NCBI GenBank assembly: GCA_050945915.1
Contig: JBMNTV010000010.1
Coordinates: 1-45,519 of the forward strand
Direction of reading: 5' to 3'
Length of the DNA: 45,519 nt
DNA from: CALNBC01 sp050945915
Lineage (GTDB): Bacteria; Bacillota; Clostridia; Christensenellales; CALWSW01
Part shown: in pieces, positions 1 through 8,614 of the stretch
Numbering within the stretch: position 1 is the first letter of the stretch
Layout of the letters: each line of letters starts with the position of its first letter
Position numbers and translations under genes: made by a program
Notes under the pieces: generated by a model
Told to the model about the DNA's origin: nothing
What the model saw: only the letters and a program-made list of their open reading frames with translations
Databases searched by the model: none

Positions 1-1091
1 TTCCCAAACCCGCGGAAATCATGCGCGGGCTGGATGATTATGTCGTCGGCCAGTACAGGGCGAAAAAAGCCCTGTCCGTTGCCGTTTATAATCACTACAA
101 GCGCATTTCCTCGCCGGCGTCGAACGACGGCGTGGAGCTGACCAAGAGCAATATCCTGATGCTCGGTCCCACCGGCTCGGGAAAGACCCTTCTTGCCCAG
201 ACTTTGGCAAGGATTCTGAACGTGCCCTTCGCAGTGGCGGACGCGACCTCCCTGACCGAGGCCGGATACGTGGGCGAGGACGTGGAAAACATCCTGCTTA
301 AGCTGATCCAGGCCGCGGATTACGACATTGAGCGCGCCCAGAAGGGGATCATCTACATCGACGAGGTGGACAAGATCGCCAGAAAGAGAGACAATCCCTC
401 CATCACCAGGGATGTTTCCGGCGAAGGCGTGCAACAGGCCCTTTTGAAGATCCTCGAATCCACTGTGGCCTCCGTCCCCCCCCAGGGGGGGCGCAAGCAC
501 CCGCACCAGGAGTTCCTGCAGATCGACACGACCAACATCCTGTTCATCTGCGGCGGCGCCTTTAACGGCATCGAGAAGATCATCGAAAAGCGCACCGGCA
601 AGAAGACCATGGGTTTTGGCGCGGACATCAAGACCACCGCAGAGAAGGAAATCGGCGATATCCTGACGGAGATCCTGCCCGAGGACCTGCTCAAGTTCGG
701 CTTGATTCCCGAGTTCATCGGCCGCGTTCCTGTCGTGGTGACGCTGGACCAGCTGAACGAGGACGCGCTGGTCTCCATCCTGACCCAGCCGAAGAACGCC
801 CTCGCCAAGCAGTACGCAAGGCTGCTGGAGCTGGACAATGTCGAGCTGGAGTTTGACGAAGAAGCCCTGCGCGCCGTGGCGAAGAAGGCCATCGAGCGCA
901 AGACCGGCGCCCGCGGGCTGCGCTCCATTCTCGAAGAGGTCATGCTGGACGTGATGTTCGAAATCCCCTCCAGAGAGGATATCGAAAAGTGCATCATCAC
1001 CAAGGACACCATCGAGAAAAAGTCGCCGCCCCTGCTGGTATGCGCAAAAAAACACAGGCTGAATCCCGGCGATCTGGCCGTTAACGATTGA
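1..1091 (+). CDS. clpX: ATP-dependent Clp protease ATP-binding subunit ClpX (5' end outside window)
   Basis: This is the AAA+ unfoldase that recognises substrates and feeds them to the ClpP peptidase in the cytoplasm. The reading frame is open from base 3, upstream of the first ATG at 21, and reads PKPAEIMRGLDDYVVGQ. That is the usual junction between the N-terminal zinc-binding domain and the AAA+ core, so the zinc domain lies off the window. Visible motifs are Walker A (GPTGSGKT), Walker B (IIYIDEVDKIARK), the RDVSGEGVQQALLKILE segment and the sensor-2 arginine region GARGLRSILEE. The C-terminus is complete and is followed by a terminator-like hairpin. ClpX rather than HslU is supported by the YVVGQ and RDVSGEGVQQ signatures. 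Confidence 0.97.
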   Translation, partial: PKPAEIMRGLDDYVVGQYRAKKALSVAVYNHYKRISSPASNDGVELTKSNILMLGPTGSGKTLLAQTLARILNVPFAVADATSLTEAGYVGEDVENILLKLIQAADYDIERAQKGIIYIDEVDKIARKRDNPSITRDVSGEGVQQALLKILESTVASVPPQGGRKHPHQEFLQIDTTNILFICGGAFNGIEKIIEKRTGKKTMGFGADIKTTAEKEIGDILTEILPEDLLKFGLIPEFIGRVPVVVTLDQLNEDALVSILTQPKNALAKQYARLLELDNVELEFDEEALRAVAKKAIERKTGARGLRSILEEVMLDVMFEIPSREDIEKCIITKDTIEKKSPPLLVCAKKHRLNPGDLAVND

Positions 1092-1137
1092 TCCCGTCGC
1101 GCACCAGCGCGACCGATCGACTTATGACAACACAAAT

Positions 1138-1175
1138 CCCCGCCGCTGCGGAACGCTCCGCGGCGACGGGGGTTT
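1138..1175 (+). terminator. Terminator after clpX
   Basis: Two 15-nt arms (1138-1152 and 1157-1171, 13 of 15 paired) enclose a four-base loop and are followed by a short T-rich stretch. It sits between the clpX stop and the convergent ROK gene and may stop transcription from both sides, though the T tract is weak. Confidence 0.6.
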
Positions 1176-1248
1176 CGTATTCTCCTATTTGCATGCCGTG
1201 AAGATAGACTGATTTTTCCCGGCATCACGCTAAAGGTTGCACCGGCGG

Positions 1249-2211
1249 TCAGGAATCCCGGTGGAAAAGAAGCAGCGCAGCACCCAAGATTCCGGCGTCA
1301 TCCCCCAACAGAGAAGGAAGGAACCGCATCGGGTATTCCCGCGCCATGGGTATCAGTTCAAAGAAGCGCTGTTCAATCCTGTCAAACAGAAGGGGGCCGA
1401 ACTTGCCCACCCCTCCGCCATAGACCAGAGTTTCGCAGTTGATGAGCTGATAGAGATTGTAAAACGCCCTGGCAAGGCCTTCGGCGGCCCGGTCCGCAAC
1501 TTCTGTCGCCAGGGGGTCGCCCCTTTTGGCAGCCAGGGCGATGTGCTTCGCGGTGATGTGTTTTGTGCCGCCAGACAGTTCGGGAAGGATGCTTTTTGCG
1601 CCTTGTTGGATGCGCAGTCTTGCGTAGCTCGCCATTCCCGTGCCGGAACTCATGGCTTCGACGCAACTTGTCCGGCCGCAGCCGCAAAGGTTGCTGCCGG
1701 AATCCGAAACAAAAAGGTGGCCGATTTCCCCGGCTGCGCCGTAGCTGCCATGAAAGAGCCTGCCGTTTAGAACTAGGCCGCAGCCCACACCGGTACTGAT
1801 GGTCACATAGGCCATGTTTCGGCTGCCTCTGCCCGCGCCTGCGATGAACTCCGCCAGGGCGGCGACATTCGCGTCGTTGTCCGCCAGGCAGGGGACGCGA
1901 AAGAGATTCTCGGCCTGGGCTCTGACGTTTTTCCCCGCCCAGTTGGGAAGGTTTGGCGCGGTCAGCAGCAGCCCTTTTTCAAAATGCACATGGCCGGGCA
2001 GTCCGATTCCGACGCCTAAAAGATCAGAACGGTCCACCTTCGCGGCAACAAGCAGCGCGTCCAGTTGGCCGTTGATCTGATTCATCATTTCTTCAAAAGG
2101 GAGATCGGGCGCACTTTCCATCACCCTCTTTGAGATCAGCGTACGGCTGTCATCAAAAAGGCCCAGGGCGGTCTTGGTCCCGCCCACGTCAATTCCAACG
2201 GTATAAGACAT
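1249..2211 (-). CDS. ROK family sugar kinase (glucokinase-like)
   Basis: A cytoplasmic ROK-family kinase of about 320 aa, probably phosphorylating glucose or a related hexose or amino sugar with ATP. The N-terminus has the phosphate-binding motif GIDVGGTKT. The centre has the substrate-binding EIGH and the ROK zinc motif CGCGRTSCVE. I chose the ATG at 2211 over a GTG at 2223 because GAGGA lies five bases before the ATG. It is convergent with clpX and divergent from the pyrophosphatase gene. ROK repressors carry an N-terminal helix-turn-helix, which is absent here, so a kinase is the better call. The exact sugar cannot be read from sequence. Confidence 0.9.
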   Translation of the reverse strand: MSYTVGIDVGGTKTALGLFDDSRTLISKRVMESAPDLPFEEMMNQINGQLDALLVAAKVDRSDLLGVGIGLPGHVHFEKGLLLTAPNLPNWAGKNVRAQAENLFRVPCLADNDANVAALAEFIAGAGRGSRNMAYVTISTGVGCGLVLNGRLFHGSYGAAGEIGHLFVSDSGSNLCGCGRTSCVEAMSSGTGMASYARLRIQQGAKSILPELSGGTKHITAKHIALAAKRGDPLATEVADRAAEGLARAFYNLYQLINCETLVYGGGVGKFGPLLFDRIEQRFFELIPMAREYPMRFLPSLLGDDAGILGAALLLFHRDS

Positions 2212-2249
2212 GGATTTCCTCACATTATGGGGAATCGGGCAACAAAGTC

Positions 2250-2278
2250 TTTACACCGGTAACAACGCGGTTTATATT
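2250..2278 (+). promoter_or_regulatory. Promoter for the pyrophosphatase gene
   Basis: A -35 box TTTACA (2250-2255) and a -10 box TATATT (2273-2278) are separated by 17 bp, about 30 bases ahead of the ribosome binding site. Confidence 0.55.
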
Positions 2279-2307
2279 TATTATACCAGAAAATAACGGA
2301 GGCCGCC

Positions 2308-3942
2308 ATGAGCAAGATATATATCACAGGTCACAGGAACCCTGATACAGACTCCATCGTTTCCGCAATGGCGTACGCCGCTTTGAAAAATGCTCTGGGG
2401 GAAAGGGATGCCGTCGCCGTCCGCTTGGGCGAACTCAATAATGAAACCATGACGGTCCTTGAGCGCTTTGGATTCGAACCCCCCGAACTGATCACAACCG
2501 TTAAGACCCAGCTTTCGGACGTTCAGTTTGACAGGCCGCCCATCGTGGGTTCTGGCGTGACCGTGCGCACCGCCTGGGACATCATGCTGACCCATAATGT
2601 CCAGATGCTCGCAGTGGCAGACGAGGATTGCAAACTGGTGGGGGTGCTGAACGTTTCGGATATCGCCGAACACGATATGCGTTCCGCCCATGACGGGCTT
2701 TTTGTGGAGGCCACGGCCTTTAACCTCGCTTCCGCCCTCGAAGGTCAGCTGATCAGCCGGACGGACGACTGGGAGACGATCGCCGGGCCAATTCACATCT
2801 CCACCGACGACGTGGAGTACATGAACTGCGAACTCTGCGGCGGCAGCGTGCTCATCGCCGGCAACCAGAAGGGCATCGTGGAAGCGTCGATTGCATCCAA
2901 CGTCCGCTGCCTGGTGCTTTGCCAGGTGGACCCGGGAACAGATATTTACAACAGCGCGCAGCAGCCGGACCTTTGCGTGATCTCCACGCACTATGACCCG
3001 TATCGCGCATCCCGCATGATCAGTCACGCGATCCCGGTTTCCAATTTGATGAGGACCGAGGGGATCGTCAGCTTCCGCGTCGACGATTTTTTGGACGACG
3101 TCCGCAACACCATGCTGAACAATCGCGCCCCGAGCTATCCTGTTCTGGATGCCGAAGGAAGGGTGCTGGGAACGGTCTCGCGGTATCACCTGCTGAATCA
3201 CAGCAGGAAAAAGGTGATTCTGGTGGATCACAACGAAATGTCCCAGTCCGTCCCCGGCCTGGAGCAGGCGGAACTGCTGGAGATCATCGACCACCACAGG
3301 ATCGCGGACCTTCAGACCAAAAACCCCGTGTATTTTCGCGGGGAGCCGGTGGGCAGCACGACGACGCTGATCGCCTCTCTCTATTTTGAACACGGGGTGA
3401 CCCCCAGCCGCAACATGGCGGGCCTGATGGCCGCGGGGATTATTTCCGATACCGTCATGTTCAAGTCACCCACCTGCACGGAAAAAGACAAGCGCATGGC
3501 CTATCGGATGGTCCAGCTTTCCGGCATCGACATCGACAAACTGGGGGAGGAGATGTTCTCCGCCGCGGTGTCCACCGAAAACCTGACGCCGGAAGCCCTG
3601 CTGATGCGCGATTTCAAAGAACTGAAGATTGGAGACAGAAGGGTGGGCATCGGCCAGGTCACCTGCATGAGCTACGACACCCTGGAGCACATCCACGACG
3701 AGCTTCTCCAGTGCATGGAGAATGTGCGAAAGTCCAGGGGGTGCGACCTTGTCCTGTTGATGCTGACCCAGATCATCGATGCAGGAACGTTGCTTTTATA
3801 CGTGGGAGAAGGGGCAGAAGACCTGCTTGCCCGGGCATTCACCGGGTTCGAACTCAGAAGCGCCGAACATTATATCGTGCTTCCCGGCGTGATGAGCAGG
3901 AAAAAGCAGGTGGTGCCGAACATCTCCGCAGTGCTGGATTAA
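2308..3942 (+). CDS. Manganese-dependent inorganic pyrophosphatase with CBS domains
   Basis: A family II (DHH) inorganic pyrophosphatase hydrolysing PPi to phosphate in the cytoplasm, with regulatory CBS domains that bind adenine nucleotides in this family. The N-terminal metal site is visible as TGHRNPDTDS. Later come LVDHNE and EIIDHHRIAD (the DHH motif), then the DHHA2 substrate-closing domain. The 544-aa length and the roughly 240-residue insert between the first two DHH motifs match CBS-type enzymes, where an added DRTGG domain is common. GGAGG lies five bases before the ATG. Its 3' end overlaps the stop of the convergent membrane-protein gene by four bases, so there is no room for a terminator. 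Confidence 0.93.
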   Translation: MSKIYITGHRNPDTDSIVSAMAYAALKNALGERDAVAVRLGELNNETMTVLERFGFEPPELITTVKTQLSDVQFDRPPIVGSGVTVRTAWDIMLTHNVQMLAVADEDCKLVGVLNVSDIAEHDMRSAHDGLFVEATAFNLASALEGQLISRTDDWETIAGPIHISTDDVEYMNCELCGGSVLIAGNQKGIVEASIASNVRCLVLCQVDPGTDIYNSAQQPDLCVISTHYDPYRASRMISHAIPVSNLMRTEGIVSFRVDDFLDDVRNTMLNNRAPSYPVLDAEGRVLGTVSRYHLLNHSRKKVILVDHNEMSQSVPGLEQAELLEIIDHHRIADLQTKNPVYFRGEPVGSTTTLIASLYFEHGVTPSRNMAGLMAAGIISDTVMFKSPTCTEKDKRMAYRMVQLSGIDIDKLGEEMFSAAVSTENLTPEALLMRDFKELKIGDRRVGIGQVTCMSYDTLEHIHDELLQCMENVRKSRGCDLVLLMLTQIIDAGTLLLYVGEGAEDLLARAFTGFELRSAEHYIVLPGVMSRKKQVVPNISAVLD

Positions 3943-5816
3943 CCCTTTGGGGAAACGGCATAGAGGGCGACTCTGCCGCTTTGGAAGATCATGTCGCAGT
4001 TTTCGGCGAACCAGGCTTCGTCCACATCATAGTTTTGTCGCTCGCCGTTGCCGATGAGCACATAGTCGATTTCATGGGCCGTCAGCAGTTCTGCTGACGG
4101 CTTTTCATACATTTCTTCCACAGCGTTCATCTGATCGGCATAATCCAGGCCATGGTAATAGAGATACGACGGGGACCCGCAGACGATGTTCCTGCCGCCC
4201 AGGGCGGCGATGGCGTTATTGTGGTGGATGGCGGTCAAAAACAGGGCTTCCTTTGGCGTGTTTTTTTCGACGTATTCCGACAGGGCGACCTCGTCGGCAG
4301 AAAAAATCTGGTAATCCGAAACGACTTCGCGCACCAGAGTCAGCGCGCCGGAAACGGTGCACACCGCGATGGCGAGGACGGCGGCGACGGCGCGCAAAAT
4401 CCGCAGATTCTTCATCCTGTCGTAAAGGTCCACCAGATAGCCCGCCACAAGGCCGCAGGTCAGAAGGTGCCAGATGAAGAGCAGCTTGTTATTGTCATAG
4501 GGGTTGGGTTGAAAGACGATCACCTCGCAAAGGGCGAGGATCAAAAGGCCGCCGGCGTACAGCCTACGGCTGTCCTTTTTCGCCTTGATAAGGGCGGGGA
4601 TGATCAAGAGATAGGGAAGGCCGATGTTTTTGATATAGAACCAAAAATAAGGATCCCCTTCATTCGCCCAGTTCCAGCTCAGCCGCAAAAAGCCCTGTTC
4701 GCTGCTTTGTTTGAAGGTGAAATGCAAAAGCTGAGGCAGCGCAAGAACCAAAGTCGCGGTGGCGTAGATGGCCCAGGAACGCAAAGTGCGCCAATGGACC
4801 CCTTTTTTAGCCACCGCAAAGACCAGAAGAACGGCGGAGATGATCCCCAGCGCCAGGAAGGAATGGGTGTGAACCAGGGGCAGACAGCCCGCAAGCACGC
4901 CAAGGGGCAAAAAATAGCCTTCCTCGCCCTCAAAAGCTGCGCGATACAGCAGGAACAAGCAGGCGAAAAGCAACGCCCAGCCAAAGAGCGTCGCCCGTTG
5001 GGGGATCAGCATATCCACGATGGGGTTGACCCAACGGATGTTCTTTTCGACGTAATTCGTCGGGGTTTCGTAAAACGCGGTGAACATGCGGGTGAAATTC
5101 CCGGGGTTATGCAGGGAACCCTTCAGAAAGTACAGGATTCCGAACCCTCCGCCGACAAAAAACAAAAAGAATGCCAGGGCGGTTTTTCTGCCGTCCTTTT
5201 TCCATTGGCGGAAGAAGAAATACCCCCCGAAAAGCACCGCGCAAAGGGCGAAAGCAGAGGGAAGCATGTACGCAAAGCGCAGGGGAAGCCCCAGGCAATA
5301 CAGCGCCGAGGATACCGATTCGCAGAGGAAGGGGTACCCGACGGGCGTTTTCGGCAGAATCGAATAATATGGAGGAAAGCCGGACTGATTCGCGATGGAA
5401 GTGATGAACCCAAGGTGCATGGGCATATCGCCAAAGGTCGATTGACCGGTGTGCAGCGAACCGTCTTCCGCGGGAAGCAGCGTGTGGGTATAAAGGATGA
5501 AAAGAGAGAAGACAAGAAGCGGCAACACGCAAAAAAGAGCGCGGCGATCCAGGCGCGTTTTGCCCAATCCCGTGCTTTTTTGATGTTTCAGCAGTAAAAG
5601 GGCAGCGATGGAAAGCGCCGCTCCGGCGGAAAGCAGCACCGAAAGCCTGTGAAACCCCAGCACAAAGGAAACCAGGGCGGGCATCCACATGGCCGCGGCC
5701 AGGCCGCAAACAAGGCCGAGCCACAGCCGGATTCCCACCGCTTCTTTTTGAAAAACGAGGCGGGAAATAGATGCGCCCAAAAGCAGATAACAGAAAAAAA
5801 CGGCCACTGCCAGCAT
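3939..5816 (-). CDS. Multi-pass membrane protein, GT-C glycosyltransferase-like
   Basis: A hydrophobic protein of about 625 aa with many predicted transmembrane helices and a soluble C-terminal region of about 130 residues. After the first helices an extracytoplasmic-type loop contains an acidic PAEDGSLHTGQ segment and then GDMPMHLGF. An acidic loop with D and H near the first helices resembles the catalytic loop of GT-C lipid-sugar transferases such as PMT/ArnT-like enzymes. The family assignment is inferred from topology and this loop only. Start: GGAGG lies seven bases before the ATG at 5816; a GTG at 5822 has almost no spacing. It could elongate or decorate a cell-wall glycan using polyprenyl-phosphate sugars, such as those made by the DPM1-like protein at 39087. 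Confidence 0.6.
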   Translation of the reverse strand: MLAVAVFFCYLLLGASISRLVFQKEAVGIRLWLGLVCGLAAAMWMPALVSFVLGFHRLSVLLSAGAALSIAALLLLKHQKSTGLGKTRLDRRALFCVLPLLVFSLFILYTHTLLPAEDGSLHTGQSTFGDMPMHLGFITSIANQSGFPPYYSILPKTPVGYPFLCESVSSALYCLGLPLRFAYMLPSAFALCAVLFGGYFFFRQWKKDGRKTALAFFLFFVGGGFGILYFLKGSLHNPGNFTRMFTAFYETPTNYVEKNIRWVNPIVDMLIPQRATLFGWALLFACLFLLYRAAFEGEEGYFLPLGVLAGCLPLVHTHSFLALGIISAVLLVFAVAKKGVHWRTLRSWAIYATATLVLALPQLLHFTFKQSSEQGFLRLSWNWANEGDPYFWFYIKNIGLPYLLIIPALIKAKKDSRRLYAGGLLILALCEVIVFQPNPYDNNKLLFIWHLLTCGLVAGYLVDLYDRMKNLRILRAVAAVLAIAVCTVSGALTLVREVVSDYQIFSADEVALSEYVEKNTPKEALFLTAIHHNNAIAALGGRNIVCGSPSYLYYHGLDYADQMNAVEEMYEKPSAELLTAHEIDYVLIGNGERQNYDVDEAWFAENCDMIFQSGRVALYAVSPKG

Positions 5817-5958
5817 GAACACGCCTCCGTGATGGATTCAACCTGCATTTTAAACCTTTGCAGGGGGATTAACAACAGTGCATTAAAAAAAGAATTTGCA
5901 GAAACGGACTGTTTATGCGGCCCGAGGGGAAAACTAGAACGGAAAGGGAGGAGATAAC

Positions 5959-6402
5959 TTGAAAAAGCTCGCGCATATCAGAAGACTGCTGGTCGTGGCG
6001 GTGGTGGTGCTGGTCGGACTTGCGGGATTCGGAATCGGCCGTGTCAGCGCGCCGCAAAGGAGCCCGGACCAGACCGAAATTGCGCCGGATATGACCCCGC
6101 TACCGGTGGAAGTCGCCAACCTTCCGGATTTGACACCCCCTCCGGCAACCCCGACGCCCACGCCCGCATCCTCTCCGACGCCCGCCCCGTCAGCTTCCGG
6201 CGAGTCCAAACCCGCCGCGGAGACCTATGTGCTCAAAAAGGATGGGAACGGACTGGTGGTGCTGAAAAACGAAGTGGTGGTGGCAGCCTTTTCCGCGGAA
6301 TGGGCGCAGTTGCCGGAACAGGTCCGCCTCCAGCTCGAGACGGGGATCATGTTCGAGAGCCTGGACGATATCGAAAGCTATCTGGAGGACTATGAGAGCT
6401 AA
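5959..6402 (+). CDS. Membrane-anchored protein with BofC C-terminal-like domain
   Basis: A 147-aa protein with a basic N-terminus, one hydrophobic segment (about residues 10-30), a proline/threonine-rich linker with repeated PTP-type steps (about 48-80), and a C-terminal globular part. That part reads YVLKKDGNGLVVLKN, then LPEQVRLQLETGI, and ends ESLDDIESYLEDYES. The pattern resembles the small C-terminal domain of the sporulation protein BofC, which is often found alone on membrane-anchored clostridial proteins. The start is TTG at 5959, supported by GGGAGGAG five bases upstream; there is no ATG in place. It is divergent from the GT-C-like gene and convergent with the EamA gene (12-base gap). 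Its function is unknown; it probably acts outside the membrane. Confidence 0.65.
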   Translation: MKKLAHIRRLLVVAVVVLVGLAGFGIGRVSAPQRSPDQTEIAPDMTPLPVEVANLPDLTPPPATPTPTPASSPTPAPSASGESKPAAETYVLKKDGNGLVVLKNEVVVAAFSAEWAQLPEQVRLQLETGIMFESLDDIESYLEDYES

Positions 6403-6414
6403 AACAGGTGCAAC

Positions 6415-7332
6415 CTAGCCTTCGCTGGGTGCGGGGGAAACTTTTTGCGCTTTTTTCGGGCTTGCGGAACTGACGGCAACCCCGCCGATGATGAGCACAG
6501 CGCCTACAAATCCCATGGCGCTGATGGGCTCGTTGAGAAACAGCGCCGCCGTGACAAGGGTCACAAACGGGTTGATGTAAATATAGTTGTTCGCAAGGAC
6601 GATGCCGATGCGGGCCATGGCCATGCTCCAGGTGACGTAGCAGACGCCGCTGCCGATCATCCCCAAAAACAGCAGGTTGAACGGGTATTTGCCAGAAAAC
6701 ATGGTGGATACCGGAAGGGGCGCGCCCTCCAGCAGGAGGACTGGGAGTGTGGTCATAAAGCCGTACAACATCATCTTCCTGGTCAGGGCGATGGGGTGAA
6801 TCTTGCCGAGTAGCGGCGTGATCCTCACGGAATAGACAGCCCAGCATAGGGCGGCGCAAAGGGACAAAAGATCCCCGACGGGGTTGAGCTTCAGCACCAC
6901 CGCGCCGTTGAAAACCACAAGGGTGACGCCAAAAAAGGCGAGCAGGAACCCCAAAAACGTGTTTTTGCCCAGCTTCTTTTCCCCGGTAAAGAAATGGGCC
7001 AGGATCGCGGTCAGGATGGGAGCAGAAGCGATGATGATGCTGACGTTCGCGGCGAGGGTAAACTTCAGGGCGTTGTTTTCCGCAAGAAAATAGAGGGTAC
7101 AGCCCAACAGCCCCAACACGAAAATTCGCGCTTCGTCCTTAAACGTCGTTTTTTCCCATTTGGGGCGGAGCGCCCACAAAACGGCATAGGCGATCAAAAA
7201 GCGCGCGCTGATGATCTGCGCAGGGGTGAGGATCTGAAGCAGGACCTTGCTGGAGATAAAGGTGCTGCCCCAGACCAGTGTCGTGACAAGGGCAAGGGTG
7301 TGCCCCAAAAGCGTGCGCGAACTTTTTTGCAT
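6415..7332 (-). CDS. EamA/DMT-superfamily transporter
   Basis: A 305-aa integral membrane protein of the drug/metabolite transporter superfamily, expected to have ten helices in two homologous EamA repeats. The N-terminal repeat begins with LVWGSTFISSKVLL and later QIISARFLIAYAVLWAL, both typical of EamA proteins. The second half repeats the pattern, with YVTWSMAMARIGIVLANNYIYINPFVTLVTAALFLNEPIS split over two helices. Members export amino acids, nucleosides or drugs, and the substrate is not predictable. A weak AAGG lies nine bases before the ATG. It is transcribed alone. Confidence 0.92.
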   Translation of the reverse strand: MQKSSRTLLGHTLALVTTLVWGSTFISSKVLLQILTPAQIISARFLIAYAVLWALRPKWEKTTFKDEARIFVLGLLGCTLYFLAENNALKFTLAANVSIIIASAPILTAILAHFFTGEKKLGKNTFLGFLLAFFGVTLVVFNGAVVLKLNPVGDLLSLCAALCWAVYSVRITPLLGKIHPIALTRKMMLYGFMTTLPVLLLEGAPLPVSTMFSGKYPFNLLFLGMIGSGVCYVTWSMAMARIGIVLANNYIYINPFVTLVTAALFLNEPISAMGFVGAVLIIGGVAVSSASPKKAQKVSPAPSEG

Positions 7333-7473
7333 CTCAATCGTCCTTCTCTTTAAGCAATATAAAAACCATTATACAGCGGGGAGTCTTTGTGCGCAATCCC
7401 GGTAGCTAGCCGTTGACGGGCTGCAAAGGGCGATCCAGCCGGTCCCTCGCCCGGGCTTTTTGTCGCACAATTG

Positions 7474-7505
7474 AAAAAGGGCGGGCACAAGACCCGTCCT
7501 TTTTC
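7474..7505 (-). terminator. Terminator after the DeoC-like gene
   Basis: Stem arms AAAGG-G-CGGG and CCCG-T-CCTTT around a seven-base loop, A-rich on one side and T-rich on the other, so it can work in both directions. It lies just past the stop codon of the DeoC-like gene. Confidence 0.7.
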
Positions 7506-7519
7506 TCTTGATGGTGGGA

Positions 7520-8239
7520 TTAGCCGTTGTACTTCGGGACGATGCCGATTTCGCGCATCTGGTCGAAAGCGTCGATGATCTGGGGTGCTGCGCGGGTGCC
7601 GATGAGGTCTGCGCCAGCCATGATGAAGGCGTACGCATTCTGGGGGCGGGGGAACTTGACGCCGGCGACCTTCAGCTTGCAGTCGGTGCCCTTCAGGGTT
7701 TCCTTCATGATGAGGAACTGTTCCATCGAAGGACCGTCAAACTGGCCGGAGGAGGTCTTGGCATAGTCGATGCCCGCTTCGGCGATCATCTTGCAGGCTG
7801 TGGCGATTTCTTCATCCGTCAGGAAGTTGACTTCCAGGATGCACTTGGTGATGTTGCCCTGGGCAGCTTCCTTAAAGACCTTGAGCTCTTCCTCAACGTC
7901 CTTATACCGCTTGGAGCGCAAGGCGCCAATGTTCATGACGATGTCCAGAGCGGTAGCGCCCATCTTCACCGCCTCTTCGGTTTCCACGCCCTTCAGATAA
8001 GCCGTGTTGGCGCCAAAGGGGAAAGCGAGACCCACGCCGAGATGCACGTCGCTTCCAGCCAGCTCTTCCTTCATGACGGGGAGCCAGTAGTTGGCGGCGG
8101 CATAAAACGCTGCGCAGTTATACTGCTTCGCAAGGCGGCAGCCGTTTCTAATGTCGTCCTCGGTGCTGTTCTTCGGCAGTACGGAAAAGTCAAATACCTT
8201 GCCGAGTTCCCATTTGGTGAGTTTGGAGAGATCAACCAT
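7520..8239 (-). CDS. DeoC-like deoxyribose-phosphate aldolase family protein
   Basis: A 239-aa TIM-barrel class I aldolase of the DeoC family. Conserved positions are the GVGLAFPFGANT strand, LDIVMNIGALRS, and the Schiff-base lysine in YAKTSSGQF. A second lysine lies in KVAGVKFP, where DeoC has the proton-relay lysine. The usual N-terminal DHTLL motif is replaced (KVFDFSVLPKNST), so its substrate may differ from deoxyribose 5-phosphate. GGAGG lies eight bases before the ATG. It is divergent from a transaldolase-like gene across a 375-bp regulatory region, suggesting a joint role in sugar-phosphate cleavage. No other nucleoside-catabolism gene (deoB, deoD, pdp) is nearby, which argues against a classic deo operon. 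Confidence 0.8.
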   Translation of the reverse strand: MVDLSKLTKWELGKVFDFSVLPKNSTEDDIRNGCRLAKQYNCAAFYAAANYWLPVMKEELAGSDVHLGVGLAFPFGANTAYLKGVETEEAVKMGATALDIVMNIGALRSKRYKDVEEELKVFKEAAQGNITKCILEVNFLTDEEIATACKMIAEAGIDYAKTSSGQFDGPSMEQFLIMKETLKGTDCKLKVAGVKFPRPQNAYAFIMAGADLIGTRAAPQIIDAFDQMREIGIVPKYNG

Positions 8240-8280
8240 TAGTTTTGCCTCCTGAAATGAACTTGAAAGAAGTGCCTGTT

Positions 8281-8298
8281 ACGGGATTAACATCCCGT
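8281..8298 (-). promoter_or_regulatory. Dyad operator at the start of the DeoC-like transcript
   Basis: A perfect 7-bp inverted repeat, ACGGGAT and ATCCCGT, is separated by TAAC. It begins about seven bases after the -10 box, so it covers +1 to about +18 of the minus-strand transcript. That is a classic repressor position. Confidence 0.55.
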
Positions 8299-8305
8299 TG
8301 ACTCC

Positions 8306-8334
8306 ATGCTAACACCTCTTTGCGATGATGTCAA
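8306..8334 (-). promoter_or_regulatory. Promoter for the DeoC-like gene
   Basis: On the minus strand a consensus -35 TTGACA (8334-8329) lies 17 bp from a -10 TAGCAT (8311-8306), directly upstream of the dyad at 8281-8298. Confidence 0.65.
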
Positions 8335-8497
8335 CAAAATGACGCAAAAATGTGCGCACATAGATTCATAATCTGCCGGACGGAAACAAAAACAGCGCGA
8401 TTTGGCTATAAATTCCATGGCTGCATGCAGGATACATGCATGATAAGATAAATAAGAACGTCCTCATGAATTCAAATTCCTTTTATTTGCCATGCTA

Positions 8498-8526
8498 TTG
8501 ACAAGTGCGACCAAATGCAGTATCTT
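8498..8526 (+). promoter_or_regulatory. Promoter for the transaldolase-like gene
   Basis: A consensus -35 TTGACA (8498-8503) and -10 TATCTT (8521-8526) are 17 bp apart, giving a leader of roughly 80 bases. The remainder of the 375-bp divergent region (8335-8497) is AT-rich, with no other feature I could support. Confidence 0.65.
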
Positions 8527-8614
8527 ATATATACAAGTATAGCACTAACTGCGCTTGGCACTATTTCAATCTTCCAACTTGACTGAAAATCTCAATACTT
8601 CAGGAGGACAAACC

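Noticed and set aside
353..1228. Long minus-strand open frame (291 codons) opposite clpX
   Set aside because: It is serine/arginine-rich, lacks a ribosome site and lies wholly opposite a highly conserved gene; a codon-bias shadow.
4152..5597. 481-codon plus-strand frame opposite the GT-C-like membrane protein
   Set aside because: The composition (many G, K, Q and R, no hydrophobic core) is what results from reading a membrane-protein gene backwards; no start signal.
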